From positions 1-63,662 of the forward strand of contig JAAZEM010000065.1 in the NCBI GenBank assembly GCA_012512265.1: DNA of 63,662 bases, read 5' to 3'. The DNA comes from Armatimonadota bacterium. GTDB taxonomy: Bacteria > Armatimonadota > JAAZEB01. This document shows, one piece after another, positions 39,631 to 48,451 of the stretch (position 1 is the stretch's first letter; each line of letters starts with the position of its first letter). A program made the translations under genes and the position numbers. Below the pieces are notes generated by a model. The model was not told the DNA's origin and ran no database searches. It was given only the letters and a program-made list of their open reading frames with translations.

Positions 39631-40797
39631 ATGACGAGTTACCGGGACATCGAGCCGTTTGCCCGGATCAAAGTGGTGGGGGTCGGAGGAGGCGGCAGTA
39701 ACGCCGTGAACCGGATGATCCAGATGGGTGTTCAGGGCGTGGACTTCATCGTCATGAACACCGATGCCCAGGCACTCAAGGTGTCGCAGGCCCCGGTACG
39801 CCTGCAGATTGGCGCAGAGCTGACCGGCGGGCTGGGCACCGGGGGGAATCCGGAGAAGGGGCAGCGTGCCGCTGAAGAGAGCAAACAGGAGATCATGAAG
39901 GCGCTGGATCAGGCCGACATGGTCTTCATTACCGCCGGCATGGGCGGCGGCACGGGCACCGGCGCATCCCCGGTCGTCGCGCAACTCTGCAAGGAGATGG
40001 GGGCGCTTACCGTCGGCGTCGTCACCAAGCCCTTTGAGAACGAGGGGCCTCGCCGCTGGCGCTTCGCCGAAGAGGGGCTGGCCCGGCTCAAAGAGAAGGT
40101 GGACACCCTGATCACCATCCCCAACGACCGCCTGCGCGACGTTGCTGAGCGCCGGCTCCCGCTGCGTGAGGCCTTCCGCATGGCGGATGACGTTCTGCGC
40201 CAGGGCGTTCAGGGCATTTCCGACATCATCCAGGTGCCCGGCATGATCAACGTCGACTTCGCCGACGTGCAATCGATCATGAGCAACGCAGGCACGGCGC
40301 TGATGGGAATTGGCACGGCCACGGGCGAGAACCGCGCAGTCCAGGCAGCCCAGGGCGCCATCGCCAGTCCGCTGCTGGAGACCTCCATTCAGGGAGCTAA
40401 GGGGGTGCTGATCAACATCACCGCGTCGCCCGACTTCGCCATGGAGGAGTATGACGAGATCACCAGCCTGATCCGCGGCGTGAGTGACCCCGACGATGCC
40501 AACATCATCACCGGCGTGGTGTTCGACGAGAGCCTGCAGGATGAGGTACGCGTCACCGTCGTGGCCACCGGTTTCGGGGCGACTTCCGCGAGAAGCGCCT
40601 TTGACCAACCCCTCGCGGCCACTTCCTTCCCGGTGACGCCGGTGCAGCCGGGCCCTGCCGCGCAGGCAACGCCCGCATCCGAGCCGGCGCCGTCCCAACG
40701 CGAGGCAACCCGGGTGCTGGAGGCGGGCGCGCGCGCGCTCCGCGACCTCGGCGACAGTGATATCGACATTCCAACCTTCCTGCGACCGCGAAGATAG
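39631..40797 (+). CDS. ftsZ2: FtsZ paralogue 2 (more canonical FtsZ)
   Basis: 388 residues, near the standard FtsZ length. [48 protein letters not shown] and T7 loop [12 protein letters not shown] are canonical. The linker (about residues 315-372) is short, with Pro/Ala/Gln, and the C-terminal peptide is [12 protein letters not shown]. It forms the Z ring and recruits the divisome. It lies 90 bp after ftsZ1 and has its own GGGAGAG ribosome site. A strong terminator follows 55 bp after the stop, so it closes the dcw cluster. The conservation suggests it is the main FtsZ and ftsZ1 a specialised copy. Confidence 0.95.
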   Translation: MTSYRDIEPFARIKVVGVGGGGSNAVNRMIQMGVQGVDFIVMNTDAQALKVSQAPVRLQIGAELTGGLGTGGNPEKGQRAAEESKQEIMKALDQADMVFITAGMGGGTGTGASPVVAQLCKEMGALTVGVVTKPFENEGPRRWRFAEEGLARLKEKVDTLITIPNDRLRDVAERRLPLREAFRMADDVLRQGVQGISDIIQVPGMINVDFADVQSIMSNAGTALMGIGTATGENRAVQAAQGAIASPLLETSIQGAKGVLINITASPDFAMEEYDEITSLIRGVSDPDDANIITGVVFDESLQDEVRVTVVATGFGATSARSAFDQPLAATSFPVTPVQPGPAAQATPASEPAPSQREATRVLEAGARALRDLGDSDIDIPTFLRPRR

Positions 40798-40852
40798 GAG
40801 CGTTTTGAGCCCAGACAGCACTGTCGTTCGGATCAACCGGTTGCGAGATATT

Positions 40853-40900
40853 GAAGGAACACGGAAGGAGGGGCCTCTTTCCGTGTTCCTTCGCGCTTTT
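40853..40900 (+). terminator. Intrinsic terminator of the dcw cluster
   Basis: A 17-bp stem, one G-U pair included, from 40853-40869 and 40876-40892 with loop GGGGCC, then GCGCTTTT. It lies between ftsZ2 and the radical SAM gene and should end most dcw transcription. Confidence 0.8.
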
Positions 40901-40947
40901 CTGGGGGCTTGCGCCTTCTCCGCGCCCCTGCCCGGAGGCGAAATCGA

Positions 40948-42696
40948 ATGACATCCTGGGTGGTGAAGGAGCAAGCGCGGGCTCGATTGGCTCGTGAAAT
41001 CGTTCTCCCCGGTGGTGGCTTCCGCGGGCCGGCCGGCATCCGCGCCTGCATCCTCTACCCCAACACCTACCGCGTCGGGATGTCGAACCTGGGCTTCCAG
41101 ACGATTCACGCCATCCTCAACGCCACGCCTGGTCTCTCGTGCGAGCGCGCCTTCCTGCCCGACCCTCCAGGACGCGCCGGCCACGGCAAAGCGCGCGATG
41201 GGATCATCTCCCTCGAAACCCAAACTCCCCTGGCCGAGTTCGACCTGATCGGCGTCTCGGTGAGCTACGAGATGGACTACCCGAATGTGACGCGCGCGCT
41301 TCTGGAGGCAGGGATCCCGCCGCTTGCCCGCGATCGCGATGAGCGCCACCCGCTGGTCCTGGCCGGCGGGCCGTGCATCACCTTCAACCCGGAGCCGCTG
41401 GCCGAGTTCGTCGATCTCTGCGCCATCGGCGAGGGAGAGGAGATCGTGCCGGGGATTGCCGCCGTGCTGCGCGATGTGAGTATGGCGCGCGGGGCTTCCC
41501 GCGCCGAGCTGCTCGCCGCGCTCGCGGAGCAGCCGGGCGTTTACGTGCCCTCGCTCTACGAGCCGGAATACACTCCAGACGGCAGCTTCGCCGGGCCCTC
41601 CCCCCAGGCAGGCGCGCCGGAGCGCATCGAGCGGCAGTGGGTGCGCGAGCTGGACCGTTACCCCTGCGCGTCGCTGATCCTCACCCCAGAGACCGAGTTC
41701 GGCGACCTCTTCTGCATCGAGATCAGCCGCGGGTGCGGCCGTGGCTGCCGCTACTGCGCCGCGGGCTACATCACCCGCCCACCCCGAATCCGCTCCCGGG
41801 CACGTCTTCTGGAGGGGGTGCGCGCCGCCCTTCCCCACCGACGCAAGATTGGCCTGGTCAGCCCGGCGATCTCCGATTACCCGGACCTGCCCGGGCTGTT
41901 GAACGACCTGGCGGAGATGGGCGCCGAGGTGTCGCTATCGTCATTGCGCGCGGACACGCTCCTCTCCTCTCCGACGCTGGCGCTCGCGGGCTCGGGGGAA
42001 TCGGCGATCACCATCGCGCCGGAGGCGGGATCGCAGCGGCTTCGCTTCGCGCTGAACAAATCGCTCACGGATGAGGAGATCTACGCCGCCGTCGAGAACG
42101 CGCTCGCCGCGGGGATCCACAAGGTGAAGCTCTACTTGATGCTCGGCCTGCCCACGGAGACGGAGGCGGATATCGATGCCGCCGTTGAGATGTGCCAGCG
42201 GATCGCCAGCTATCCGGGGATTCGTCAGGTCACGGTCTCGGCTAACCCGTTCGTTCCAAAGCCGGGCACGCCGTTCCAATGGTGCGCCATGCAGAGCGAG
42301 GCGGTGCTGAGCGCGCGCCGGAAGCGCCTGCACACCGGCCTCAAAACGCACAAGAAGCTATCACTCGGCGGGGAAAGCCCGCGAGAAGCGATCATCCAGG
42401 GCGCGCTCTCTCGGGGAGACCGGCGCCTCGCCCCGGTTCTTCTCAGTGTGGCGGGGGGGCAGAGCTGGAACGCCGCGTTCCGCGAGGCCGGAATCGACCC
42501 GGCCGCGTTTGCCTGCCATGAGATCGAGCCGGGCGCGCCCTTGCCGTGGGATCACCTCCACCTGGGCGCCGGCGCGGAGTGCCTGAAACGAGAGTGGTCC
42601 ATCGCCCAATCGGCCGCGACGCACCCGCGGGGTGGACTGACGCCCGCCTGCCAGCCGGGCGCTTGCCGTCGTTGCGAGGCGTGTTCCAACGCATAA
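40948..42696 (+). CDS. Radical SAM protein related to TIGR03960 (B12-binding type)
   Basis: 582 residues. The N-terminal region IRACILYPNTYRVGMSNLGFQ through LVLAGGPCITFNPEPLAEF and GEGEEIVPGI resembles the cobalamin-binding-like domain of TIGR03960 radical SAM proteins. The radical SAM cluster motif is ISRGCGRGCRYCAAGY with C263, C267 and C270 for the 4Fe-4S cluster. Further signatures are ITIAPEAGSQRLR and LGLPTETEADI. The C-terminus carries a second Cys group, CQPGACRRCEAC, possibly an auxiliary cluster. The partner DUF2344 protein and the rne/rplU neighbours usual for TIGR03960 are not adjacent here. Reaction unknown. GGAGG lies 9 nt before the ATG. Confidence 0.82.
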   Translation: MTSWVVKEQARARLAREIVLPGGGFRGPAGIRACILYPNTYRVGMSNLGFQTIHAILNATPGLSCERAFLPDPPGRAGHGKARDGIISLETQTPLAEFDLIGVSVSYEMDYPNVTRALLEAGIPPLARDRDERHPLVLAGGPCITFNPEPLAEFVDLCAIGEGEEIVPGIAAVLRDVSMARGASRAELLAALAEQPGVYVPSLYEPEYTPDGSFAGPSPQAGAPERIERQWVRELDRYPCASLILTPETEFGDLFCIEISRGCGRGCRYCAAGYITRPPRIRSRARLLEGVRAALPHRRKIGLVSPAISDYPDLPGLLNDLAEMGAEVSLSSLRADTLLSSPTLALAGSGESAITIAPEAGSQRLRFALNKSLTDEEIYAAVENALAAGIHKVKLYLMLGLPTETEADIDAAVEMCQRIASYPGIRQVTVSANPFVPKPGTPFQWCAMQSEAVLSARRKRLHTGLKTHKKLSLGGESPREAIIQGALSRGDRRLAPVLLSVAGGQSWNAAFREAGIDPAAFACHEIEPGAPLPWDHLHLGAGAECLKREWSIAQSAATHPRGGLTPACQPGACRRCEACSNA

Positions 42697-42752
42697 GGAG
42701 GATTCCCTGCTGCCGCGCCTAACTCTCCATCACGTAACCGGAGGACAAGCAG

Positions 42753-43694
42753 ATGACGACGGTAGCGGTCTTCGGCGCCGGCGGGAAGCTCGGCCGCCAC
42801 GTGCTGCGCGTCCTGGAGAAACGCGGCATGGCGGTGCGCGCTCTCTGCCACCGGACTCCCATCGCGGGAGAGAACGTGAAGAGCATCCCCGGAAGCATCA
42901 CCGATGCAGAAGCCGTGCGGGAGGTGGTCCGGGGTGCGGATCTGGTGGTGCAGATGGCCACCACGAAGGAGGACCCGGAGACATTCTTCGACGTGAGCGT
43001 GCGTGGCACGTTCAATGTCCTGGAAGCGTGCCGGGGCGCCCGTATCCGCCAGTTTCTCCTTTTCGGGGGCGACGCGGCGATGGGCATCTGGTTTTACCCG
43101 CAGCCGATCCCCATCGATGAGAATCACCCGCTGATGGCCTACCCGGGCTACTACGCCTTCTCCAAAGTGATGGAGGAGGTGATGGCCAATCAGTATGCCA
43201 TTCAATACGGGGTGCCGGTCACCATCCTCCGCTCATCGTGGGTTTTTGAGGGCGCGGACCTGCTCAACCACTTCTCCTTGCTCAAGAATATCAACCCGGC
43301 GGAGCCAGGCCATGGCTTCGGCGAGGTGAGCCAGGAGATCCTCGACCTGGTGAGTGCCAGAGAAGAGCGGATCCCGATCCTGACGGACGGCCAGGGAGTG
43401 CCCCTTCGCCGGCACATCGTCCATGTGGACGACGTCATGCAGGCGTTCGACAAGATGCTGGACGAGCCGGTGGCAATCGGGCAGAGCTTTAACATCGCCG
43501 GGCCGGCCCCGTTCAACTACCGTGTCGCCGCCAACTACCTGTCGGAAAAGCTCGGGATCCCCACCGTGGAGATCCGCTGCCCGGCCTACCACGCGTTCGA
43601 GATCAACATCACTCGAGCGCGCACGATGCTCGGCTACGCCCCGGAGAACGACTTCTTCCGGATGGCGGACCGGGCCATAGAGGAAGCGATGTGA
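42753..43694 (+). CDS. NAD-dependent epimerase/dehydratase family protein
   Basis: 313 residues, extended short-chain dehydrogenase fold. The nucleotide loop is VAVFGAGGKLGRHV, the NAD-binding Asp region continues in VVQMATTKEDPETFFDVSV, and the catalytic YxxxK is YYAFSKVM, preceded by a Gly-Gly region where Ser/Thr usually lies. HIVHVDDVMQAF and the terminal FEINITRARTMLGYAPE are typical of NDP-sugar epimerases or dehydratases. GGAGGACAAGCAG precedes the ATG. It begins a three-gene group with a VOC-like protein and an SDR on the same strand. The substrate is unknown. Confidence 0.87.
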   Translation: MTTVAVFGAGGKLGRHVLRVLEKRGMAVRALCHRTPIAGENVKSIPGSITDAEAVREVVRGADLVVQMATTKEDPETFFDVSVRGTFNVLEACRGARIRQFLLFGGDAAMGIWFYPQPIPIDENHPLMAYPGYYAFSKVMEEVMANQYAIQYGVPVTILRSSWVFEGADLLNHFSLLKNINPAEPGHGFGEVSQEILDLVSAREERIPILTDGQGVPLRRHIVHVDDVMQAFDKMLDEPVAIGQSFNIAGPAPFNYRVAANYLSEKLGIPTVEIRCPAYHAFEINITRARTMLGYAPENDFFRMADRAIEEAM

Positions 43695-43820
43695 GGTGCG
43701 GGATACAGGCGGTCGCGTCGCTCAAGCGTGGCGGTGCCGCGCCAGGTGCGTCGCGGTCCGCCCAGACAAGCCGCTCTACCACGCATCACGTGTCATATCT
43801 CCCCAGAGAGGAGCACCCCA

Positions 43821-44162
43821 ATGAGAATGCAGTTTCAGCACGTCGGCCTGACGACAGACGAGAAGCAGCCGGGAGAGGTATTCGTTCCCGAAACGAAGGT
43901 GTGGGTCACGAGCCCTGATGATCACCCTTACCATATCGAGTACCTCCGCTACGAGCCGGACAGCCCGGTGAAGGGCCCCGTGCGCGATCTGCCGCACATG
44001 GCGTTTCGGGTGAGCAACCTGAAGGAAGCGATCGGAGACAGCGAGATTCTCCTCGGCCCCTTCGAGGCGGCGCCGGGGCTGAATGTCGCCTTCGTCATGA
44101 AGGATGGCGCGGTCTTCGAGTATATGGAGTACGAGGACGAGAGCGCACTTCCCTGGAAGTGA
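43821..44162 (+). CDS. Small VOC/glyoxalase-like protein
   Basis: 113 residues with one half of a vicinal-oxygen-chelate fold: FQHVGLTTDEK at the N-terminus (His metal ligand candidate), HPYHIEYLRYEPDS, LPHMAFRVSNLKEAI and FEYMEYEDE at the end, giving possible metal ligands His and Glu. It is shorter than most glyoxalases and may dimerise. It lies between a sugar epimerase/dehydratase and an SDR gene, 8 bp before the latter, so a shared carbohydrate or acid pathway is likely. Exact function cannot be told. Confidence 0.75.
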   Translation: MRMQFQHVGLTTDEKQPGEVFVPETKVWVTSPDDHPYHIEYLRYEPDSPVKGPVRDLPHMAFRVSNLKEAIGDSEILLGPFEAAPGLNVAFVMKDGAVFEYMEYEDESALPWK

Positions 44163-44169
44163 GGCGGCC

Positions 44170-44940
44170 ATGTCACTGGAAGGCAAGGTGATCCTCGTCA
44201 CCGGGGGCACCTCGGGCATTGGCGAGGGATGCAGCCGGCACTACGCCGAGGTGGGGGCGAAGGTAGTCATCGCCTCCAACCAGGAGGAAGCAGGTCGGAA
44301 ACTGGAGGAGGCGCTGCGCGCCGAGGGGCGCGACGTGCGCTTTGTCTATACCGACATCACCTGTGAGGAGAGCGTCCGTAATCTGGTGGCCCAGGCCGTA
44401 GCGGCCTATGGGCGCATTGATGGGGTCCACTGCAACGCCGGCGCCTGGGCGCCGGGAAAGGTGACCGAGTTCAACGATTCCGCCTGGGATCTGATCATGG
44501 GAGTGAACGTGAAGGGGGTTCTCTGGACCGCCAAGCACGTCATCCCCGTCATGGAGCGACAGGGCAAAGGCGTCCTGCTGGTCACCACCTCCGTCGCCGC
44601 GCACATCGGCTTTCCCCAACATGTGATCTACTGCGCGTCGAAGGCGGCGCTGGAGGCGATCATCCGCTGCCTCACCACGGACCACGCTGGCGTGGTCCGC
44701 GTGGTGGGCATCTCGCCCGGCACCATCGACACGCCGATGCTGGCCGCCACCTGCGCGGGCTGGGACAAGCCCAAGGAGGAACTCTACGCGGAGGTGGCCC
44801 AGCGCATCCCGGTACGCCGCCTCGGCCAGCCTGTGGATATCGCGCGTGCCGGCGCCTTCCTGCTCAGTGACGATGCCGATTACATCAACGGCGCGATCCT
44901 CACCATGGATGGCGGCACGATGGTGCTGCCGCCCTGGTAG
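44170..44940 (+). CDS. Short-chain dehydrogenase/reductase (SDR)
   Basis: 256 residues, classical SDR. The cofactor loop is VTGGTSGIGEG, the NAG motif is CNAGAW, the catalytic Ser is in VTTSVAAHIG, and the Tyr-Lys pair is YCASK. ISPGTIDTPML and the C-terminal ADYINGAILTMDGG are typical. The absence of Arg after the loop and DITC suggest NAD(H) or a mixed preference, but this is uncertain. It overlaps nothing but lies 8 bp after the VOC-like gene. A perfect 15-bp hairpin follows, between it and the convergent oxidoreductase. Confidence 0.9.
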   Translation: MSLEGKVILVTGGTSGIGEGCSRHYAEVGAKVVIASNQEEAGRKLEEALRAEGRDVRFVYTDITCEESVRNLVAQAVAAYGRIDGVHCNAGAWAPGKVTEFNDSAWDLIMGVNVKGVLWTAKHVIPVMERQGKGVLLVTTSVAAHIGFPQHVIYCASKAALEAIIRCLTTDHAGVVRVVGISPGTIDTPMLAATCAGWDKPKEELYAEVAQRIPVRRLGQPVDIARAGAFLLSDDADYINGAILTMDGGTMVLPPW

Positions 44941-44960
44941 AATCCGAAATACACGCACCG

Positions 44961-45008
44961 GGATGGACCCGGGCCCGCCCGCTCTATCTGGACGGCCCGG
45001 GTCCATCC
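44961..45008. terminator. Bidirectional hairpin between convergent genes
   Basis: GGATGGACCCGGGCC (44961-44975) and GGCCCGGGTCCATCC (44994-45008) form a perfect 15-bp stem with an 18-nt loop. It has no real U-tract in either direction (TATTTCCC on the plus strand). Confidence 0.5.
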
Positions 45009-45018
45009 TATTTCCCTA

Positions 45019-46017
45019 TCACAACTTGACGATCTCGCCGGTCGCCGCGGAACGCTCGGCGGCCAGACAGGCGCGAACAGCTTCGCGCGACTCCTCCGGA
45101 GTGATCACCGTGGGCCGCTGGCCCTGAGCCACGCAGTTGGCGAAGTAGGCCAGCTCGTCGCGCAGGGCTCCGGCCCGCGCCCCATGCAGCTGCGGCCAGT
45201 AGGTGGTATCCGGCGAAGTCCAGCCATCCTTGGTGCAGACGGAGAAGTTCGGGTGCACCTCGTGGATATGGATCGAACCCTCGGTGCCGATGATCTCCAT
45301 GCGCTCGTCGATCTGGAACGCCGTTTTGTCCGGCAGGAACCACACATTCTCGAGCACGCCGATAGCGCCCGTGTCGAAGCGGTACATCGTCCACCCCAGG
45401 TCCGGATGCTTGAAGCCGCGGACGTTGAGCGACTGGGCGTAGGCCGAAACCACCTTCGCGCCCGAATACCAGAGCATGAGGTCGGTATCGTGGACACCGT
45501 CCCCAATGATCGGGCCGATCTTGGGGAGGACATCGGCGCCGACCCACGCGGGAATGTTGCGCCGGGCGTACATCGAGACGATCTTGCCGATCTTGCCCTC
45601 GGCAATCGCCGCCTTCGCAGCGGCATAGCGCGGGTTGAAGCGGCAGATATGCCCCACCATGAAGAACTTGTCGGTGGCCTTCGCCGCGGCCACGATAGCA
45701 TCACAGTCCTCGACGGTGGAAGCCATCGGCTTCTCAAGGAAGACGTGCTTGCCTGCCTTCAGCGCAGCCACGGCGGGCGCCCGGTGCTGGTCCCACATCG
45801 TGACCACGCTGACGGCTTCCAGCTCTGGGTCGGCGAGCATCTCGTTGTAATCCGTGTAGGTGCGCTGAACCCCAAAACGCTCGGCCACTTCGGCAAGCCG
45901 GGAGGGCGTGCGCGTGCAGAGCGCGTACAACTCCACGTTGGGAATGGCTGCCAACGCCTCGCAGTGCTTCTCGCCGAACCATCCCAAACCGATCACCCCA
46001 TACTTGACCGACTTCAT
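45019..46017 (-). CDS. Gfo/Idh/MocA-family oxidoreductase (inositol/sugar dehydrogenase-like)
   Basis: 332 residues. Rossmann loop YGVIGLGWFGEKH, FLEKPMASTVEDC with the family Lys, GHICRFNPRYA, and DGVHDTDLMLWY as substrate-domain signature (His and Asp). It resembles myo-inositol dehydrogenase-like members. No cysteine insert is present, unlike the other family member at 19.5-20.7 kb. The start ATG 46017 has AGGAGGT upstream. It is alone on the minus strand, convergent with the SDR group. Substrate unknown. Confidence 0.9.
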   Translation of the reverse strand: MKSVKYGVIGLGWFGEKHCEALAAIPNVELYALCTRTPSRLAEVAERFGVQRTYTDYNEMLADPELEAVSVVTMWDQHRAPAVAALKAGKHVFLEKPMASTVEDCDAIVAAAKATDKFFMVGHICRFNPRYAAAKAAIAEGKIGKIVSMYARRNIPAWVGADVLPKIGPIIGDGVHDTDLMLWYSGAKVVSAYAQSLNVRGFKHPDLGWTMYRFDTGAIGVLENVWFLPDKTAFQIDERMEIIGTEGSIHIHEVHPNFSVCTKDGWTSPDTTYWPQLHGARAGALRDELAYFANCVAQGQRPTVITPEESREAVRACLAAERSAATGEIVKL

Positions 46018-46414
46018 CCCATGACCTCCTGTCTCAGTACCGACCGGACCCGGTCTCGACCGGGGAAGGCTTGCCCGGCTATTCCGCATCCAGCCACCGA
46101 GATCCTCCTGCTCCCCCGCATCGACAGAGGCATCGATCCTGCACGCGACGCTCTGAGAGGATTCCCCGGCACCGGACCGGAATGGTAGCGTACGGCCTCG
46201 CCCGCTGCCGCACCGGTAGCCGGGAGCCACTATCCGCGCTCACCCCAGCGGCGGTCGGGGAGCACCTCGCACGGGATGCTGAGCCGCGGGCAGCCTGCAA
46301 GGCGGAACCAACTTCACGCCTCGCCTGGCCTCAGCGAGCAGGAGATTCCCTTATCGCGCGCAGAGCAGACTCGCCCACGGGGCCTGGAAAGCGCGGGTGA
46401 GCAGGGAGGAAGGG
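46018..46414. other. Intergenic region between divergent genes, nothing recognised
   Basis: About 400 bp between the oxidoreductase and the transglutaminase-like gene. No convincing promoter, RNA or coding signal is visible apart from the two ribosome sites at its ends. Confidence 0.4.
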
Positions 46415-47671
46415 ATGCGGGTGCTGCTTGCACTCTATCTGGTGCTGTCATCAATCGTCATGCCGGGCGCGCATGCCAAGGAAGCCGGGGCCTTCGCCCA
46501 AGTGGATGCGCACGCCGAGAAGGCACCGCCTTCAGCGGAGAAGAGCGTGTCTGCCCTGGCGAAATACCTGGTTCGCCCGGCCAGGAACGACGAGGAGAAG
46601 GCGCGCGCGATCTTCCGATGGATCACCCTCAATGTGAGCTACGACACCGCCCGCTATCAATCGGGAGCCCCCGGCGCTATGAGTCCGGAGGAGGTGCTGC
46701 ACCGGCGCAAGGCCGTTTGCTCTGGCTACGCCGCGCTCTTCGAGCATCTGGCTAAGGAGGCCGGGCTTGAGGCGGTGACGATCCGCGGGCACTCGAAGGG
46801 ATATCCCATCTCGGCGAGCGAGCGTCAGGATAGCGACCTCAATCACGCCTGGAACGCGGTGAAGATCGATGGAAAGTGGCGTCTTCTGGACTGCACCTGG
46901 GGCGCCGGGCACGTCACACCTTCGATGAAGTTCGTCCGCAAGTTCTCGGAGCATTACTTCTTGACGCCGCCCGAGGAGTTCCTTTACGGCCACTTCCCGC
47001 TCGAGCCGAAGTGGCAGCTCCTCGACCGGCCGGTCGCCCGCCACGAATATGAGCGCATGGTTCCCCTTCGCCCGGACTTCTTCCGCTGCGGGCTGGCCCT
47101 GCACAGCCACCGCTGGGCGTCGTTCGAGGCTGAGGATTCGGCAACCGTGACCCTCACCGGTCCTGAGGATGCGCTGCTCCTGTGCAACCTGATGCGCGAT
47201 GGGAAGGAGCTAGGGCGCTCCTACACGCTCACGCAGCGGGAGAAGGGGAAGATCGTCACGCGGGTGCGCTTCCCGCGGCCTGGCAACTACATCCTCCGCT
47301 ATTTCGTGAAGCGACGGAACGAGTCCGGGCCCTATTCCTGGGCGCTCGACTATCAGATCACCGCCTCGCGTGGCGCCAAAGAACGGGCGGAGTTTCCGAA
47401 GACCTACGGCACTTTTCAGGAGAGCGGCGCCATCCTGGAAGAACCGATGGTCTGGCGGCTGAAGGCGGGGGAGCGCCAGCGCTTCTCACTGCGGGTGCCG
47501 GGTGCCGCCGCGGTCGCTGTCTCTGTTGACGGGAAGTGGACCCACCTCCAGCGAACGGGCGACCGGTTTACGGGCGAGGTCGCGCTTCGGCCGGGCCCGG
47601 TGCAACTCTGCGCCAGCCTCGACCCCGCGAAGCGGAGCTACTCTGTGCTCCTGGAGTATGAGGCGAAGTGA
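46415..47671 (+). CDS. Secreted transglutaminase-like (kyphoscoliosis-peptidase-type) protein
   Basis: 418 residues with a signal peptide cleaved after about residue 21 (GAHA-KE). The transglutaminase core (about 55-165) has FRWITLNVSYD, the nucleophile C102 in RRKAVCSGYAALFE, H144 in NHAWNAVKIDG and D159 in RLLDCTWG, so the Cys-His-Asp triad is complete. A C-terminal region of beta strands (about 200-410) may be two Ig-like domains. Family members crosslink or cleave proteins or peptides outside the cytoplasm. The start uses ATG 46415 after GGAGGAAGGG. The stop overlaps the start of a membrane protein gene (GTGA). Confidence 0.85.
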   Translation: MRVLLALYLVLSSIVMPGAHAKEAGAFAQVDAHAEKAPPSAEKSVSALAKYLVRPARNDEEKARAIFRWITLNVSYDTARYQSGAPGAMSPEEVLHRRKAVCSGYAALFEHLAKEAGLEAVTIRGHSKGYPISASERQDSDLNHAWNAVKIDGKWRLLDCTWGAGHVTPSMKFVRKFSEHYFLTPPEEFLYGHFPLEPKWQLLDRPVARHEYERMVPLRPDFFRCGLALHSHRWASFEAEDSATVTLTGPEDALLLCNLMRDGKELGRSYTLTQREKGKIVTRVRFPRPGNYILRYFVKRRNESGPYSWALDYQITASRGAKERAEFPKTYGTFQESGAILEEPMVWRLKAGERQRFSLRVPGAAAVAVSVDGKWTHLQRTGDRFTGEVALRPGPVQLCASLDPAKRSYSVLLEYEAK

Positions 47672-48420
47672 GTCTTCATCTGGGCGCCTGGGACGTGGCG
47701 CTGGTGGTTGCGGTCTCGGCGCAGGCAACGGTCCTGGCCTACCTGTACGACCCGCGCTGGAAGGCGCTGGTCTGGATGCTCCCCATTCCGTTCACCATGG
47801 CGTCGCTCGCCGTGGGCCGGCCCGTGGACGCGACCAACGTCCTCGGGCTGCCACTACTGTGGGTCTTCACTCATGGGGTGCGCGTGCTCCACCTGCGGGC
47901 GCGTCTCCCGATCGTGGCCGCCATCGTGGTCTCGACGGCGGTCTACATCGCCGGTGGGTGGTTACTGGCGGATATCGTGCCGGAAGGCGATACGGCGTTC
48001 TGGATCTCCGCGTGCGCCATGCTGCTCATCGGCTGGGTGCTCCAACGCATCGAGCCGAGCCGGGATGAGCCGGGCTACCGCAGTCCCCTGCCCCTCCGAT
48101 ACAAGCTGCCCGCGATCATCGCTGTGGTCACTGCGCTGCTCTTCATCAAGCGTGGCCTGGCCGGGTTCACCACGCTTTTCCCGATGGTGGGGGTGATCGC
48201 CGCCTACGAAGCGCGTTACAGCCTCCATACCATGGCGCGGACGGTGCCCGGGATCATGCTCACACTGGTGCCCCTCATGATGGTGTGCCGCTTGCTGCAA
48301 GAGCGGATCGGTCTGGGCCCCGCGCTGGCCGTCGGCTGGGTCGTCTACCTGGTTCTCCTGACCCGGCTCACCCGTTCCACCTGGAAGCCACAGGCCGATT
48401 CGTGCGCCAGTCAGCGTTGA
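47668..48420 (+). CDS. Integral membrane protein, function unknown
   Basis: 250 residues with seven or so hydrophobic segments and few charged residues outside short loops; a basic tail ends the protein. I do not recognise the family; there is no transporter motif, and the content is rich in Leu/Val/Ala. The GTG start overlaps the stop of the secreted transglutaminase-like gene, so it is translated with it and may be its membrane partner. The last codons overlap the -35 box of the coaX promoter. Confidence 0.75.
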   Translation: MSLHLGAWDVALVVAVSAQATVLAYLYDPRWKALVWMLPIPFTMASLAVGRPVDATNVLGLPLLWVFTHGVRVLHLRARLPIVAAIVVSTAVYIAGGWLLADIVPEGDTAFWISACAMLLIGWVLQRIEPSRDEPGYRSPLPLRYKLPAIIAVVTALLFIKRGLAGFTTLFPMVGVIAAYEARYSLHTMARTVPGIMLTLVPLMMVCRLLQERIGLGPALAVGWVVYLVLLTRLTRSTWKPQADSCASQR

Positions 48421-48445
48421 CGCGGTGGCAAACGGGCGCTATAAT
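48417..48445 (+). promoter_or_regulatory. coaX promoter, start predicted at the GTG codon
   Basis: TTGACG (48417-48422), 17-bp spacer, TATAAT (48440-48445). Start of transcription about 7 nt on falls at 48452, the coaX GTG. The -35 box overlaps the previous gene's TGA stop. Confidence 0.75.
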
Positions 48446-48451
48446 GATCGC

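Noticed and set aside
39238-41838. Long antisense open frame (866 codons) across ftsZ1, ftsZ2 and the radical SAM gene; similar ones at 15368-17920 and 58778-60787
   Set aside because: These mirror highly conserved plus-strand genes. High GC at third positions keeps the opposite frame open, and their sequences are compositionally odd (His/Arg/Asp/Val rich) with no family motif.
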